NCBI GenBank assembly: GCA_902500995.1
Contig: CABVSR010000007.1
Coordinates: 1 to 64,000, forward strand
Length of the DNA stretch: 64,000 nucleotides
Direction of reading: 5' to 3'
From: an uncultured Nitrospira sp.
GTDB lineage: Bacteria > Nitrospirota > Nitrospiria > Nitrospirales > Nitrospiraceae
In this document: piece after piece, positions 1-8,016 of the stretch
Layout: each line of letters opens with the position of its first letter
Numbering within the stretch: the first letter of the stretch is position 1
Position numbers and translations under genes: made by a program
Notes under the pieces: generated by a model
Told to the model about the DNA's origin: nothing
The model's input: the letters and a program-made list of their open reading frames with translations, nothing else
Databases searched by the model: none

Positions 1-108
1 TTGCCGACCGGCGATTCGCGGATTCAGCCTCTCAGCGCAAGTGGATCGGGTGCACGTCAAGCCGAAGTGCTGCCCGAGCCGCAGGCGATTCCAACTGCCA
101 TGAAGTAA
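1..108 (+). CDS. C-terminal tail of a gene cut by the window edge
   Basis: Frame 1 is open from the first base and ends at TAA (106-108), giving 35 residues that end IPTAMK. The tail is rich in Pro, Ala, Gly and Ser and matches no family I can name. The stop is followed after 25 bases by a strong hairpin terminator, which supports a real gene end here. The start and the bulk of the protein lie outside the window. Confidence 0.45.
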   Translation: MPTGDSRIQPLSASGSGARQAEVLPEPQAIPTAMK

Positions 109-133
109 GCGGGTCAGTCATGGCGTAACACCG

Positions 134-178
134 GATGGGGGAGCTGCCTGTATCACGCAGCTCCCCCATCTCTGTTTT
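134..178 (+). terminator. Strong rho-independent terminator
   Basis: A perfect 14-bp stem (134-147 with 157-170, G-rich arm first) closes a 9-base loop and is followed by TCTGTTTT. It lies between the truncated upstream gene and the cupredoxin-like gene, so it probably ends the upstream transcript. Confidence 0.85.
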
Positions 179-269
179 GAGGGTGGAGAGGAAATAGGTG
201 AGGGGTTCCTTGTATGATCGAGGAATGTGTGTCGATCGTAACATGGACCCATCACAGAGGAGGCCGGAC

Positions 270-1259
270 GTGACACGTGGCATGACAATGCGGAGTACGC
301 AGTCGACGACGAAAGATCGTTGTGGTGCATGGTTGTTGGGGTTGGCGACGATCGCCCTCGCGTCTTCCGTCGCGGGTGGACCAACGTGGGCGTATGAAGA
401 AGGAACCGTGACGGATGGGGGAACGCTGTCGGGTGTGGTCAAGCTCGAAGGGGCGGTCCCGAAACCGAAGGGTTATAACCTCACCACCCTCCCTGATCCC
501 TTTTATTGCGGGCGTATTTCCGACGGCGAGGGCTGGCGCATTTTGCAGCCGTTTAATGTCGGACCGGGCGGGGAGTTTCGTGAAGTGGTCGTGTATCTCG
601 AAGGCATCGAGAAGGGGAAATCGTTCGCGGACAAAGAAGTGCCGCAGATCGAAGCCAAGGATTGCCTGTTCCTTCCGTTCACGACGGTCGTGCGTGACGA
701 TCAATCGGTGACGGTCGTCAATATGGATCCGGTCATGCACGATATTCAGGCCTACGAAACCTCGAACCTCGGCGCGCGAGTGTTGTTCAATGTTCCGCTT
801 CCCATGAATCCCCAGCATCCGCGCAATTTCAAAGACCGGACCGAAGCGGGGATGTATCACAAACATATGGCCGGTCCGCCCATGAAGGAATTGGTGAAGC
901 TGAGCAAAGGGCGGCGGATCTTTGTCATGCAATGCGGGTTTCATGCCTACATGGAAAGCTGGGGCGTCGCGATTACGAATCCGTATTTCGCCAAGACCGA
1001 CGACCAGGGCCGATTCACGCTGACCGATGTGCCGCCGGGCACCTACAAGCTGGTGATTTGGCACCCGTATATCAGGACTACGATCGAACAGACCGTCACG
1101 ATCGGTCCGAAGGGAACCAGTGATGTCACGATCGGCGTGCCGGCGCCGACTGGCCGGCTCTATGCGAACGAAGTGCTGGATCATGCGTACACGCGTTACA
1201 ACGTGACCGAAGAAGCGAAGAAAGAAATCGATCCCTTGCTGGAAAAGCAGGCGCACTGA
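270..1259 (+). CDS. Secreted cupredoxin-like / carboxypeptidase-regulatory-like protein
   Basis: Encodes 329 residues if GTG 270 is used; AGGAGG at 258-263 sits six bases before it, whereas the longer in-frame start at 198 has no ribosome site. Residues about 17-41 form a signal peptide ending PTWA. His157 in VMHDIQ and the run CGFHAYM (Cys222, His225, Met228) resemble type 1 copper ligands. The following segment, roughly 235-280 (GRFTLTDVPPGTYKLVIW), is typical of carboxypeptidase-regulatory-like beta domains. It probably acts in the periplasm and may bind copper, but no enzyme activity can be assigned. Two exported SUMF1-domain proteins follow on the same strand, suggesting a common unit. 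Confidence 0.75.
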   Translation: MTRGMTMRSTQSTTKDRCGAWLLGLATIALASSVAGGPTWAYEEGTVTDGGTLSGVVKLEGAVPKPKGYNLTTLPDPFYCGRISDGEGWRILQPFNVGPGGEFREVVVYLEGIEKGKSFADKEVPQIEAKDCLFLPFTTVVRDDQSVTVVNMDPVMHDIQAYETSNLGARVLFNVPLPMNPQHPRNFKDRTEAGMYHKHMAGPPMKELVKLSKGRRIFVMQCGFHAYMESWGVAITNPYFAKTDDQGRFTLTDVPPGTYKLVIWHPYIRTTIEQTVTIGPKGTSDVTIGVPAPTGRLYANEVLDHAYTRYNVTEEAKKEIDPLLEKQAH

Positions 1260-1342
1260 GAGGGAGAGTGTGAGAGCTGTCAGCGATCAGCCGCCAGTTC
1301 TCAGTGTAAGAATTCTGCGTCCGGCTGAAAACTGATGACTTC

Positions 1343-2272
1343 ATGCGCATGAATCGCAAGATGGGTTTCAAGATTCTCATGGCAGTGGTGCTGTCGATGT
1401 CGTTCACGGCCATTGAGCTGTCGCTTGCGGACCATGAGTTGCCCAAGCCGCCGCCTCTCTGGTCGCCGCTCGACGAAGCGGAACGGCTGGCGCTGATCGA
1501 GGTCCCGCAAGGGATGGCTGACGTGCCGGCCGGTCCCTTCTTGATGGGCAGCGACCCGAAGATGGATCGAGCCGCGGGACCGCAGGAGTTGCCTCAGCAT
1601 CAGGTCTATGTGGACGCATTCAGCATCGACCGCTACGAAGTCAGCAACGTGAACTATCTGCGGTATGTGTTGGCCACGGGCGCGGCTTGGCCCCATTATT
1701 GGCGCGCCCAGCCGTTTCCGGAGAAAATGGCGAAACATCCGGTGATCGGCGTCTCCTGGCGAGAGGCCGATGCCTATTGCCGCTGGCGCGGAGCGCGTCT
1801 GCCGACCGAAGCCGAATGGGAAAAAGCGGCGCGGGGGGAGGACGGGCGCATGTTCCCCTGGGGCAATGAGCCGGCCGGGTGGATCAAGAGCAACATCGCG
1901 CATCCTGGTTCCAAGCGAGGGGCGAAGTATCCGCCGCTGGCCAATGTGGATCGTTACGACAACGGCGTGAGTCCCTACGGGGTCCACCAGCTGGCCGGCA
2001 ACGTGAGCGAATGGGTCTCCGACTGGTTCGATCCGGAGTATTACCGGCGGCAGCAGAATCGCAACCCCCAGGGTCCTGCGTCCGGCCAGGACAAGGTCTT
2101 TCGGGGAGGATCGTGGAATGAAGATCCTGAAGTGGCCCGATCGGCCGGACGCAACGCCGGTGGATTGGATCACTGGAGTTATCTGACGGGGTTTCGTTGC
2201 GCAACATCAGGCGAGAGTGGTCGTCAACTTTCGTCCATCGATCCGGAGATTGTGCGGCATCCGGAGCGGTGA
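1343..2272 (+). CDS. Exported SUMF1/FGE-sulfatase-domain protein 1
   Basis: The 309 residues carry an N-terminal export signal (GFKILMAVVLSMSF) and then a SUMF1/FGE fold from about residue 53: VPAGPFLMGSD, LPTEAEWEKAARG, FPWGNE, GNVSEWVSDWF and VFRGGSWN...GFRCA. The paired active-site cysteines of true formylglycine-generating enzyme, which lie after the GGS motif, are absent, so sulfatase activation is unlikely. SUMF1 domains without them occur in other enzymes and in binding or scaffold roles. No strong ribosome site precedes ATG 1343; ATG 1361 is an alternative that keeps the signal. The neighbour downstream is a paralogue. Confidence 0.85.
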   Translation: MRMNRKMGFKILMAVVLSMSFTAIELSLADHELPKPPPLWSPLDEAERLALIEVPQGMADVPAGPFLMGSDPKMDRAAGPQELPQHQVYVDAFSIDRYEVSNVNYLRYVLATGAAWPHYWRAQPFPEKMAKHPVIGVSWREADAYCRWRGARLPTEAEWEKAARGEDGRMFPWGNEPAGWIKSNIAHPGSKRGAKYPPLANVDRYDNGVSPYGVHQLAGNVSEWVSDWFDPEYYRRQQNRNPQGPASGQDKVFRGGSWNEDPEVARSAGRNAGGLDHWSYLTGFRCATSGESGRQLSSIDPEIVRHPER

Positions 2273-2303
2273 CTCAGACGGCAGGACAATAAGGAGGCCA
2301 GAG

Positions 2304-3266
2304 ATGAGAAGACTACGGCAGGGTATCAGAAGGGCACGAATCCCACTGGCGCGGGCGATTGTGATCGGCGCCGCGCTGTTTGCGCTGGCTCCGTTGGCCC
2401 GGGCGCTGGATACGCAGGACATTGTGGTGGAATGGACGGAACAAGGGAAAAAAATCGCTCAGGAACGGGTGGAGAAATGGAAGACGAAAGAGGAAATGGT
2501 GCTCATTCCCGCCGGCGAGTTCCTCATGGGCAGCGATAAGAAGACGGATCGCCTCGCCTATCGGAGCGAGATTCCCCAGCGGTCGGTGTACCTCGATGCC
2601 TTCCTGATCGGGAAATATGAAGTCACCGCGCTCGAGTATCTCAAGTTCGTCCTGGCCACGGATCGCTTGCCGCAGTTGGATTGGCGCTACGACGGAGGCA
2701 ATTTTCAGGACACGATGGCGCATCATCCGATCATGCACGTGAGCTGGTACGATGCGGATGCCTATTGCCGATGGGCCGGCAAGCGATTGCCGACCGAGGC
2801 GGAGTGGGAAAAGGCGGCGCGCGGGGTGGACGGCAGACTGTTTCCCTGGGGCAGTGAGTATGCGGGTCCCACGCGGGCGAATTTCGGCAGAACCGGTTTG
2901 TCCGGCCCGGTGCGGGATCGCCCCGAGCGGTTGCTGCTCTATCCGCCGATCATCTCCGTCGACAAGTATGAGAATGCGCTGAGCCCCTATGGTCTCTATC
3001 AAACCATCGGCAACGTTGCCGAGTGGGTGTCCGATTGGTACGACCAGGACTATTACAGGACCTCGCCGGCCCGCAATCCGAAAGGACCGGAAACCGGCAC
3101 GCAGAAAGCCTTCCGGGGCGGCGGGTGGATGGATAGCACCACCACCATGCGGGCGGCCATGCGGAACGGGACAGATCCTAAGACGAAGATCAATTGGATG
3201 GGTTTCCGTTGCGCGCAGGATGCCAAGGAGGATGCAGGCGCGAAGGTTTCGCTGATAAAGGAGTAG
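2304..3266 (+). CDS. Exported SUMF1/FGE-sulfatase-domain protein 2
   Basis: A 320-residue paralogue of the preceding gene. AAGGAGG (2291-2297) six bases before ATG 2304 fixes the start; in-frame codons further upstream overlap the previous gene and lack a ribosome site. A hydrophobic stretch at about residues 15-32 ends in ARA and looks like a signal peptide or anchor. SUMF1 landmarks are IPAGEFLMGSD, LPTEAEWEKAARG, FPWGSE, GNVAEWVSDWYDQDYY and FRGGGWMD...GFRCA. Like its neighbour it lacks the formylglycine-enzyme cysteine pair. The two genes are 31 bases apart and probably cotranscribed. Confidence 0.85.
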   Translation: MRRLRQGIRRARIPLARAIVIGAALFALAPLARALDTQDIVVEWTEQGKKIAQERVEKWKTKEEMVLIPAGEFLMGSDKKTDRLAYRSEIPQRSVYLDAFLIGKYEVTALEYLKFVLATDRLPQLDWRYDGGNFQDTMAHHPIMHVSWYDADAYCRWAGKRLPTEAEWEKAARGVDGRLFPWGSEYAGPTRANFGRTGLSGPVRDRPERLLLYPPIISVDKYENALSPYGLYQTIGNVAEWVSDWYDQDYYRTSPARNPKGPETGTQKAFRGGGWMDSTTTMRAAMRNGTDPKTKINWMGFRCAQDAKEDAGAKVSLIKE

Positions 3267-3636
3267 GTGAGGAGGGCCGAAGGAAGAGATCTTCTTCTCA
3301 GGCAAACCAACAGCCGGTCTGTCTCCCGCTGGATCGGGGGACGACCGGCTCCCTGTCGCCCTGCTTGCGCGCCTGGATGCCGTCCCGGGCGGCTGCTTCC
3401 CATCCAATCTGCTTTCATCACTCGCGGCGGCATCTGTGCGAAGGGACCACTTGCCCGCACCGCTTGTCCGACCGTGGGCCCGCCTTGGACCGCGGGAATA
3501 AGTAGTCGTTCGCAGCATCCTATTGACGGCCGCGCTCGGATTGCGCTATTTCCTACCGCCAAGAACAGGGGTTCAGCAAGCTGAATCAATCTGTATTCGG
3601 TCGCACGGTCATGGGTCGTCTAGGAATCGGCAAATC
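3267..3636. other. Intergenic region before the Crp/Fnr gene
   Basis: About 370 bases lie between the second SUMF1 gene and the regulator. Several frames are open by chance in this GC-rich stretch, but none has a ribosome site or recognisable protein. It presumably holds the regulator promoter; I see no convincing -35/-10 pair or hairpin. Confidence 0.4.
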
Positions 3637-4347
3637 GTGAAACGGAAGCCCTGCCTCATCGAGAATTGCAGCACCTGCGGGCTTCGCGCAAAGGTCGTGT
3701 TGTGCGATATCGCAGGAAGCGACCTCGCCGAATTTGAACAAATCAAACGCACGCTTCAGTACGCGCCTCACCAGACCGTGTTCTACGAAGGGCATCTGTG
3801 CTTGGGCCTCTATGTGTTATGTTCAGGCAAGGTCAAGCTCACTCGCTCTTCGACGCGCGGCCGGCGGCAGATCGTCCGCATCTTAGGCCCGGGGGAATTG
3901 ATCGAGAAACACGTCTTCGGAGATCGAGCCCTCCATGAGGTCACCTGCGAGACCTTAGAGCCCTCTCAAGTCTGCGTCATCGATAAGGAACGGTACCTCG
4001 CCGTCATCCGCGGAAACCCTCAACTGGCGATCAAGCTGATCCAACTCCTCAGCAACGAAGTCGGAGTGAACATGGATCATCTCGACCAGTTCACCTTCAA
4101 AACCGCCCGCGAGCGATTAGCCGGCCTGTTGCTGGAACTCGGCGATCGATTCGGCAAACCGCACGACGATCATGTCCGGGTCGGACTCACCCTCAAGCGC
4201 GAAGAGGTCGCTGAGATGGCGGGAATCACGGTGGAAACCGCCATCCGCCTGCTCGGCATGTTTCGCGATGAGGGCGTCCTGACCCTCGATGGCCGAACCA
4301 TCACCTTGGTGAATCCGGACCGCCTCTCCAGAATTGCCCAGCGCTAG
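3637..4347 (+). CDS. Crp/Fnr-family regulator with N-terminal Cys cluster
   Basis: Encodes 236 residues from GTG 3637, chosen because homology begins here; the ribosome site (TAGGA, 3621-3625) is weak, so the start is uncertain. Residues about 30-140 form a cyclic-nucleotide-binding-type beta roll (LGLYVLCSGKVKL), followed by a dimer helix and a winged helix (LKREEVAEMAGITVETAIRLL is the recognition region). The N terminus has Cys6, Cys11, Cys14 and Cys23, resembling but not equal to the FNR iron-sulfur spacing. It could sense oxygen, nitric oxide or redox state. Targets are unknown; the adjacent hemerythrin gene fits a gas-sensing role. Confidence 0.88.
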   Translation: MKRKPCLIENCSTCGLRAKVVLCDIAGSDLAEFEQIKRTLQYAPHQTVFYEGHLCLGLYVLCSGKVKLTRSSTRGRRQIVRILGPGELIEKHVFGDRALHEVTCETLEPSQVCVIDKERYLAVIRGNPQLAIKLIQLLSNEVGVNMDHLDQFTFKTARERLAGLLLELGDRFGKPHDDHVRVGLTLKREEVAEMAGITVETAIRLLGMFRDEGVLTLDGRTITLVNPDRLSRIAQR

Positions 4348-4654
4348 GCGAACCAGTCGAACGTGATGCGTGAAGCGTCGTGCGTGACGCCCGGCAGGCG
4401 GAACACCACGCTCACGAGTGCAACGTCCACATTCCTCACCGCTTGAGCACGTCTCATTTCGTTCTCCTCATCCGGGCCGCTCATCCCGGGCGCGCGGATC
4501 CCCTCCCCGCAGCATAGGTCCAAAGACCTATCCGAAATCCTGAGATCCATCATACGGCAGACCAGCGGATCGCAGTGTGCGCCACGGGCTTGTCCGGTAC
4601 AGTGCGCGCGGGATTACGCGCAGGTTGGAGTCTTCGCCATGGGATTCTGGACCG

Positions 4655-5200
4655 ATGGTGTCTCCAGATAGCTCGAAAACGAGGGTCGCCGTCGATCCGA
4701 TGGCCTTGCTCAAGCGGGAACACCGAATGATTCTTGACCGACTGGTGATGGTCGAAACAGCCATGAGCTCCCCTTCCGCGCGGACGGGCGGGGTGAAGCG
4801 GACGAACCGGGAGACGCTGCGAGAACTGCTCGCATTTTTTACCGGGCCTGTGGACGTGCATTTCAAACGTGAGGCCATGCTGGTGGACGATCTCCGAAAG
4901 ACCTCCGACGGAAAGCGGGAGGAGGAGCAGTTTCAGAGCTTTTTGGATGAACACCGGGCGCTGAAAGCCGACGCGATGGCGGTGAAGAGACGGCTTGCGA
5001 GCAAGCAGGCCGGGGAGCTGAACGCGTCCGCGACAACAGGATCCGGCGGATTGCGCACGCTGACCGCAGCACTTCAGGCACTGATCCGCCGCTATCGTGA
5101 ACAGATTGCCTGCGAGGAGCGACTATTGTTCGCCTTGGCCGAGATGCGGTTGACCGCGGAGCAAAGACGGCAAATCGGCCGGCGCATGTTGCAAGTGTGA
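4655..5200 (+). CDS. Hemerythrin-like HHE domain protein
   Basis: Encodes 181 residues from ATG 4655 (no clear ribosome site; ATG 4700 is possible). Helical throughout, with spaced ligand-type residues: LLKREHRMI near the start, VHFKREAMLVDDL, FLDEHRALK and a late REQIACEERLLF, the usual layout of a four-helix HHE bundle with a di-iron site. The last helix uses Glu where many members have His, so the metal site may be variant. Likely a cytoplasmic oxygen, nitric oxide or iron sensor or store. Lies downstream of the Crp/Fnr gene after a 307-base gap. Confidence 0.7.
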   Translation: MVSPDSSKTRVAVDPMALLKREHRMILDRLVMVETAMSSPSARTGGVKRTNRETLRELLAFFTGPVDVHFKREAMLVDDLRKTSDGKREEEQFQSFLDEHRALKADAMAVKRRLASKQAGELNASATTGSGGLRTLTAALQALIRRYREQIACEERLLFALAEMRLTAEQRRQIGRRMLQV

Positions 5201-5436
5201 AGTCCCTCATGATCGGCCCTGGCGCGGAGCCGGCGAAGAGGGAGATTGGATGGGGGAGGCCGTTCCGAGCGCCGCAATGCGGGAGATCTCGACGTACGAC
5301 GATCGGAGGATGGTGACGATGTTCAGCCGAGTACGTCACAGGCTTGCGCAGCTCCTGCGCCAGACCGGTGAGGACATCATGGGAGGGCAACCCGAGCGCC
5401 GCTCAGGCGTGTCGGTGACACAGCAAGGAGGGGATT

Positions 5437-6138
5437 ATGATGGGGGTTCGGAGAGTCGCGCGGAATATTGGAATGTGGGGTGCAGCGGTTGCGATCGCCG
5501 CGGTGTGCGGTGTTGCTTCTGTGCAGCCGGCATCGGCTGAAGAAGGCACCGGCAACATGGTGTTCTTCAAGGGCGGGTTCATGAACTTGAACCAGGACCG
5601 CGGCGGGCAGATTTTTTCGGATACGGCCGGCATTGCGGGCGTCAATGGAAGTAATGCCGGATGGTACGCCGGGGCAGGGCTGGATCTGGTCTTGTCGAAA
5701 GATGTCTGGGGCGGAATGGACAAGACCTGGGTGCTCGGTGAAATCGGATTGCAATTCAACAGCCTCAATTCAAATCGGGTGAATAACGTTGCCGGGAGCA
5801 TCGCCACCAGAACCTTGAGCGATACGCTCGCGACCGATCTGCAAAAGGTGCAGCTCACCATGGTGACCATCGACGTGGCGCCGAAAATCAAGTTCATGGA
5901 AGGCAGCGCCTTCAGGCCGTGGATCATCCCGATCGGGTTGGACATCCATGTGATCAGCCCGCCTTCCAATCGCACCCAATATCTCGATCTCGGCGTGCAG
6001 TTCGGCGGAGGGTTTGAATTTGCGGTGTGGAAGGCGTTCAAAGTCGGCGTCGATGCGCGGTATCACCTGACGGCGCGTCTGACCAATACCAACAACGATT
6101 ACTTCCAGGTCGGTCCGTACATTGGGATTTCCTTCTAG
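5437..6138 (+). CDS. Outer-membrane beta-barrel protein
   Basis: Encodes 233 residues with a clear signal peptide ending ASA-EE at about residue 35. AAGGAGGGG (5425-5433) precedes ATG 5437; ATG 5440 is equally usable. The mature part alternates polar and hydrophobic residues (GWYAGAGLDLVL, VLGEIGLQFNSL, QYLDLGVQFGGGFEF, FKVGVDARYHLTARL) and ends in Phe (YIGISF), the usual C-terminal signal of Gram-negative barrels. Length fits an 8- to 10-strand barrel. Ligand or pore function unknown. A terminator follows at 6204-6257. Confidence 0.75.
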   Translation: MMGVRRVARNIGMWGAAVAIAAVCGVASVQPASAEEGTGNMVFFKGGFMNLNQDRGGQIFSDTAGIAGVNGSNAGWYAGAGLDLVLSKDVWGGMDKTWVLGEIGLQFNSLNSNRVNNVAGSIATRTLSDTLATDLQKVQLTMVTIDVAPKIKFMEGSAFRPWIIPIGLDIHVISPPSNRTQYLDLGVQFGGGFEFAVWKAFKVGVDARYHLTARLTNTNNDYFQVGPYIGISF

Positions 6139-6203
6139 GGACAGAAGAGCCGGGTAGGACGTCTCCCGGGAGATCGTCAACCCGGTCCGCAGTCAAAGAG
6201 TCT

Positions 6204-6257
6204 GAGGTGGCCATGCCGGTCGCTCTCCTGTGGTAGATCGGCATGGCGCCTCTTTTC
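6204..6257 (+). terminator. Hairpin terminator after the barrel gene
   Basis: A 9-bp perfect stem (GCCATGCCG 6210-6218 with 6239-6247), extended through a small internal loop by GAGG/CCTC, is followed by TCTTTTCCC. The loop is about 20 bases. It lies 66 bases after the stop of the barrel gene. Confidence 0.65.
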
Positions 6258-6411
6258 CCGCTCTCTCTTGCCGGTGATGCCTTCTTCCCCTATCCCTCCT
6301 GCATGGGCGGCCGTATCGAGCTGGTTTCGTAAACCGGTGCTGCCGCTCGCCTTGCGCCCGGTTCGTCCATCTGTCATGGTGCCCTGGTGACCGAGTAAGA
6401 AGGAGGCGCTT

Positions 6412-6885
6412 GTGTTCGCATTGGTCTGGATTCACGTGCTGGCGGCAGTGGTGTGGGTCGGCGGCATGGTGTTCTTGTCGGTCGTCCTGGTGCCGGTGCT
6501 CAAGCGGGATGGGGGATTGGCGCGGCACGCGGCGCTCTTTCGAACGGCTGCCTATCGATTCAGGGCGTTGGTGTGGGGGGCGATGGGGATCTTGGTCGGC
6601 ACCGGGTCGGTACTGGCGGTGGGGAGATCAATTCCCTTGACGGTTCCCTCGCAGTGGCCGTCTATCTTCATGGTGAAAATGGGGCTCGTGGCGTTATTGT
6701 TTACGCTGACCCTGCTGCACGACCTGGTGGTGGGGCCGCGAGTGCGACGGATTCTCGGCACGGATGAAGCCCTGCGGAGCGCCGGGGATCGCCTGCTCAT
6801 GCGTTATTCCGTGATCGTGCCGCGCGTCTCGCTGCTGGTAGCCTTGTTGGTGCTGTTGGCGGCGGTGGTGCTGGCCAGGACCTAG
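6412..6885 (+). CDS. Small four-helix membrane protein, CopD/DUF4149-like
   Basis: Encodes 157 residues from GTG 6412, with GAAGGAGG (6399-6406) five bases upstream. Four hydrophobic segments: about 2-25, 50-70, 82-103 and 130-154. The opening (WIHVLAAVVWVGGMVFLSVVLVP) with its His and GG pattern is typical of CopD-like and DUF4149/DUF2269 membrane proteins; a second His lies in TLLHDLVVGPRV. A role in heme or copper handling is possible but cannot be shown from sequence. It stands alone between a terminator and a convergent gene. Confidence 0.65.
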   Translation: MFALVWIHVLAAVVWVGGMVFLSVVLVPVLKRDGGLARHAALFRTAAYRFRALVWGAMGILVGTGSVLAVGRSIPLTVPSQWPSIFMVKMGLVALLFTLTLLHDLVVGPRVRRILGTDEALRSAGDRLLMRYSVIVPRVSLLVALLVLLAAVVLART

Positions 6886-7002
6886 CCTTCTCCAGCCGGA
6901 ACGCTCGACCATCTTGTCCGATCTTCCCGGGGCAGCTATTGCGGAACTATCAGTGAGGTTGGCACAGGGAATAGGGGGGCGATCAGGATCGTGCGGATAG
7001 GG

Positions 7003-7704
7003 TTAGCGTGCGGCTTGCGTCTCTGATGGATGCAACGCCTGCACCAGACGTTCGGCCTGTGCCTGGCTCGATAACGCCAGCTTTATCACGACGCCGCACA
7101 AGGTGAACACCACGGCGTTCAGCAGGAAAAACACGAGGGCCAAGGAGCCGGTCGTCAACGTCCAGGCTTCGGAGTCCGCCCGATTGCGGGCTAAGACCCG
7201 GGCTTCTTCGTCGCGGATTTGCCCGGCGATATCGTGAATCGTATCCATGGTCCGGTTTTGTCGATTCTGGGCCACGACCGATTTGGCAACCGGTAGCCCC
7301 TGGGTCTGTCGCGTGACAATGGCCCGGTCCATTTCTTCCGACCGCTGCCCGACCTGGGCGGCAAGGTACGCCAGCCGGTCTTGCTGGACCGTATTGTCTC
7401 TGGTCAGACCGCCGATGCGTCGAATCTGATCCTGCAGCGCGTCGATGGCGTCCCGATAGGGCCCTAGGAATTCATCGGAGCCGGTGATGATAAATCCGCG
7501 CTGATGGGTTTCCGCCCCGGCCACGGTGCTCCTCATCCGCTCGAGCTCAATCAAGACCTGCTCGCTTCTGGTGGCCCAGTTGTTCGAGGTCTTGGCGTGC
7601 ATGAGGCTGAGGAAACAGGCGGCGACGATGGACTCGACGGCCAGGAAGCCGGCGACGAGGGCAATGATGAGGCCTTTACCGGCCCATAGGCGCTGGAACC
7701 ACAT
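7003..7704 (-). CDS. Stand-alone CHASE3 membrane protein without a kinase
   Basis: Encodes 233 residues. A transmembrane helix (about 10-35) is followed by a helical periplasmic domain with CHASE3 hallmarks (ELERMRSTVAGAETHQRGFIITGSDEFLGPY), a second transmembrane helix (about 186-208) and a short cytoplasmic tail that stops at once. CHASE3 normally feeds a histidine kinase, cyclase or chemoreceptor domain; none is present and the next gene on this side is convergent. It may be a truncated sensor or may signal through a partner kinase, for example the large hybrid kinase at 16 kb. Divergent from the SQR gene. Confidence 0.8.
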   Translation of the reverse strand: MWFQRLWAGKGLIIALVAGFLAVESIVAACFLSLMHAKTSNNWATRSEQVLIELERMRSTVAGAETHQRGFIITGSDEFLGPYRDAIDALQDQIRRIGGLTRDNTVQQDRLAYLAAQVGQRSEEMDRAIVTRQTQGLPVAKSVVAQNRQNRTMDTIHDIAGQIRDEEARVLARNRADSEAWTLTTGSLALVFFLLNAVVFTLCGVVIKLALSSQAQAERLVQALHPSETQAAR

Positions 7705-8016
7705 ACAATCTTCCTACTTGATGAACTGTCTCTATTAGGACTACCCACCGCTGACCCCCTCTGTCAACCCGACAAAACCCTTAAGGGAACAAGCAAAGTG
7801 TCAAAATGTTCGAGTGAGACACAGGGACATGTTACGCGCCCGGTCGCGTTCCCTGGCTAGTCTCTCTCTCGAATGAATCCAATTCAGTCCTTCGTGCCTC
7901 TTAACGAATAATTGCAGGCCCACCTGCACAGGCTCAGGCGGCGGGCCATCCGCGGCTGCGGCAATCATCGCGTCAAGGGGTGCGCCAAGGCGGCGACTCA
8001 CCGAAGGAGGAACATT
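7705..8016. promoter_or_regulatory. Divergent promoter region, CHASE3 gene / SQR gene
   Basis: This 312-base region is the only place where promoters of the two divergent genes can lie. It holds a 10-bp palindrome CCCTTAAGGG (7778-7787). On the minus strand a perfect TTGACA (plus 7762-7767) could serve the CHASE3 gene, though the -10 (TAGTCC or TAATAG) is weak. GAAGGAGG (8003-8010) is the SQR ribosome site. No terminator is visible. Confidence 0.45.

Noticed and set aside
252-1256. 334-codon antisense frame under the cupredoxin-like gene
   Set aside because: Same composition effect; the plus-strand gene has a signal peptide, domain and ribosome site.
1343-3266. Formylglycine-generating (sulfatase-activating) function for the SUMF1 proteins
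   Set aside because: The paired catalytic cysteines are absent and no sulfatase gene is in the window.
3267-3584. Open frame of 105 codons after the second SUMF1 gene
   Set aside because: No ribosome site, Arg/Pro-rich chance composition and no domain.
4344-4457. 37-codon minus-strand frame with GAGGAG before its ATG
   Set aside because: The ribosome site is good, but the peptide has no family, overlaps the regulator stop and includes the CGTGAAGCG intergenic repeat.
5250-5540. 96-codon plus-strand frame before the outer-membrane barrel gene
   Set aside because: Its second half lies out of frame inside the barrel signal peptide and no domain is visible.
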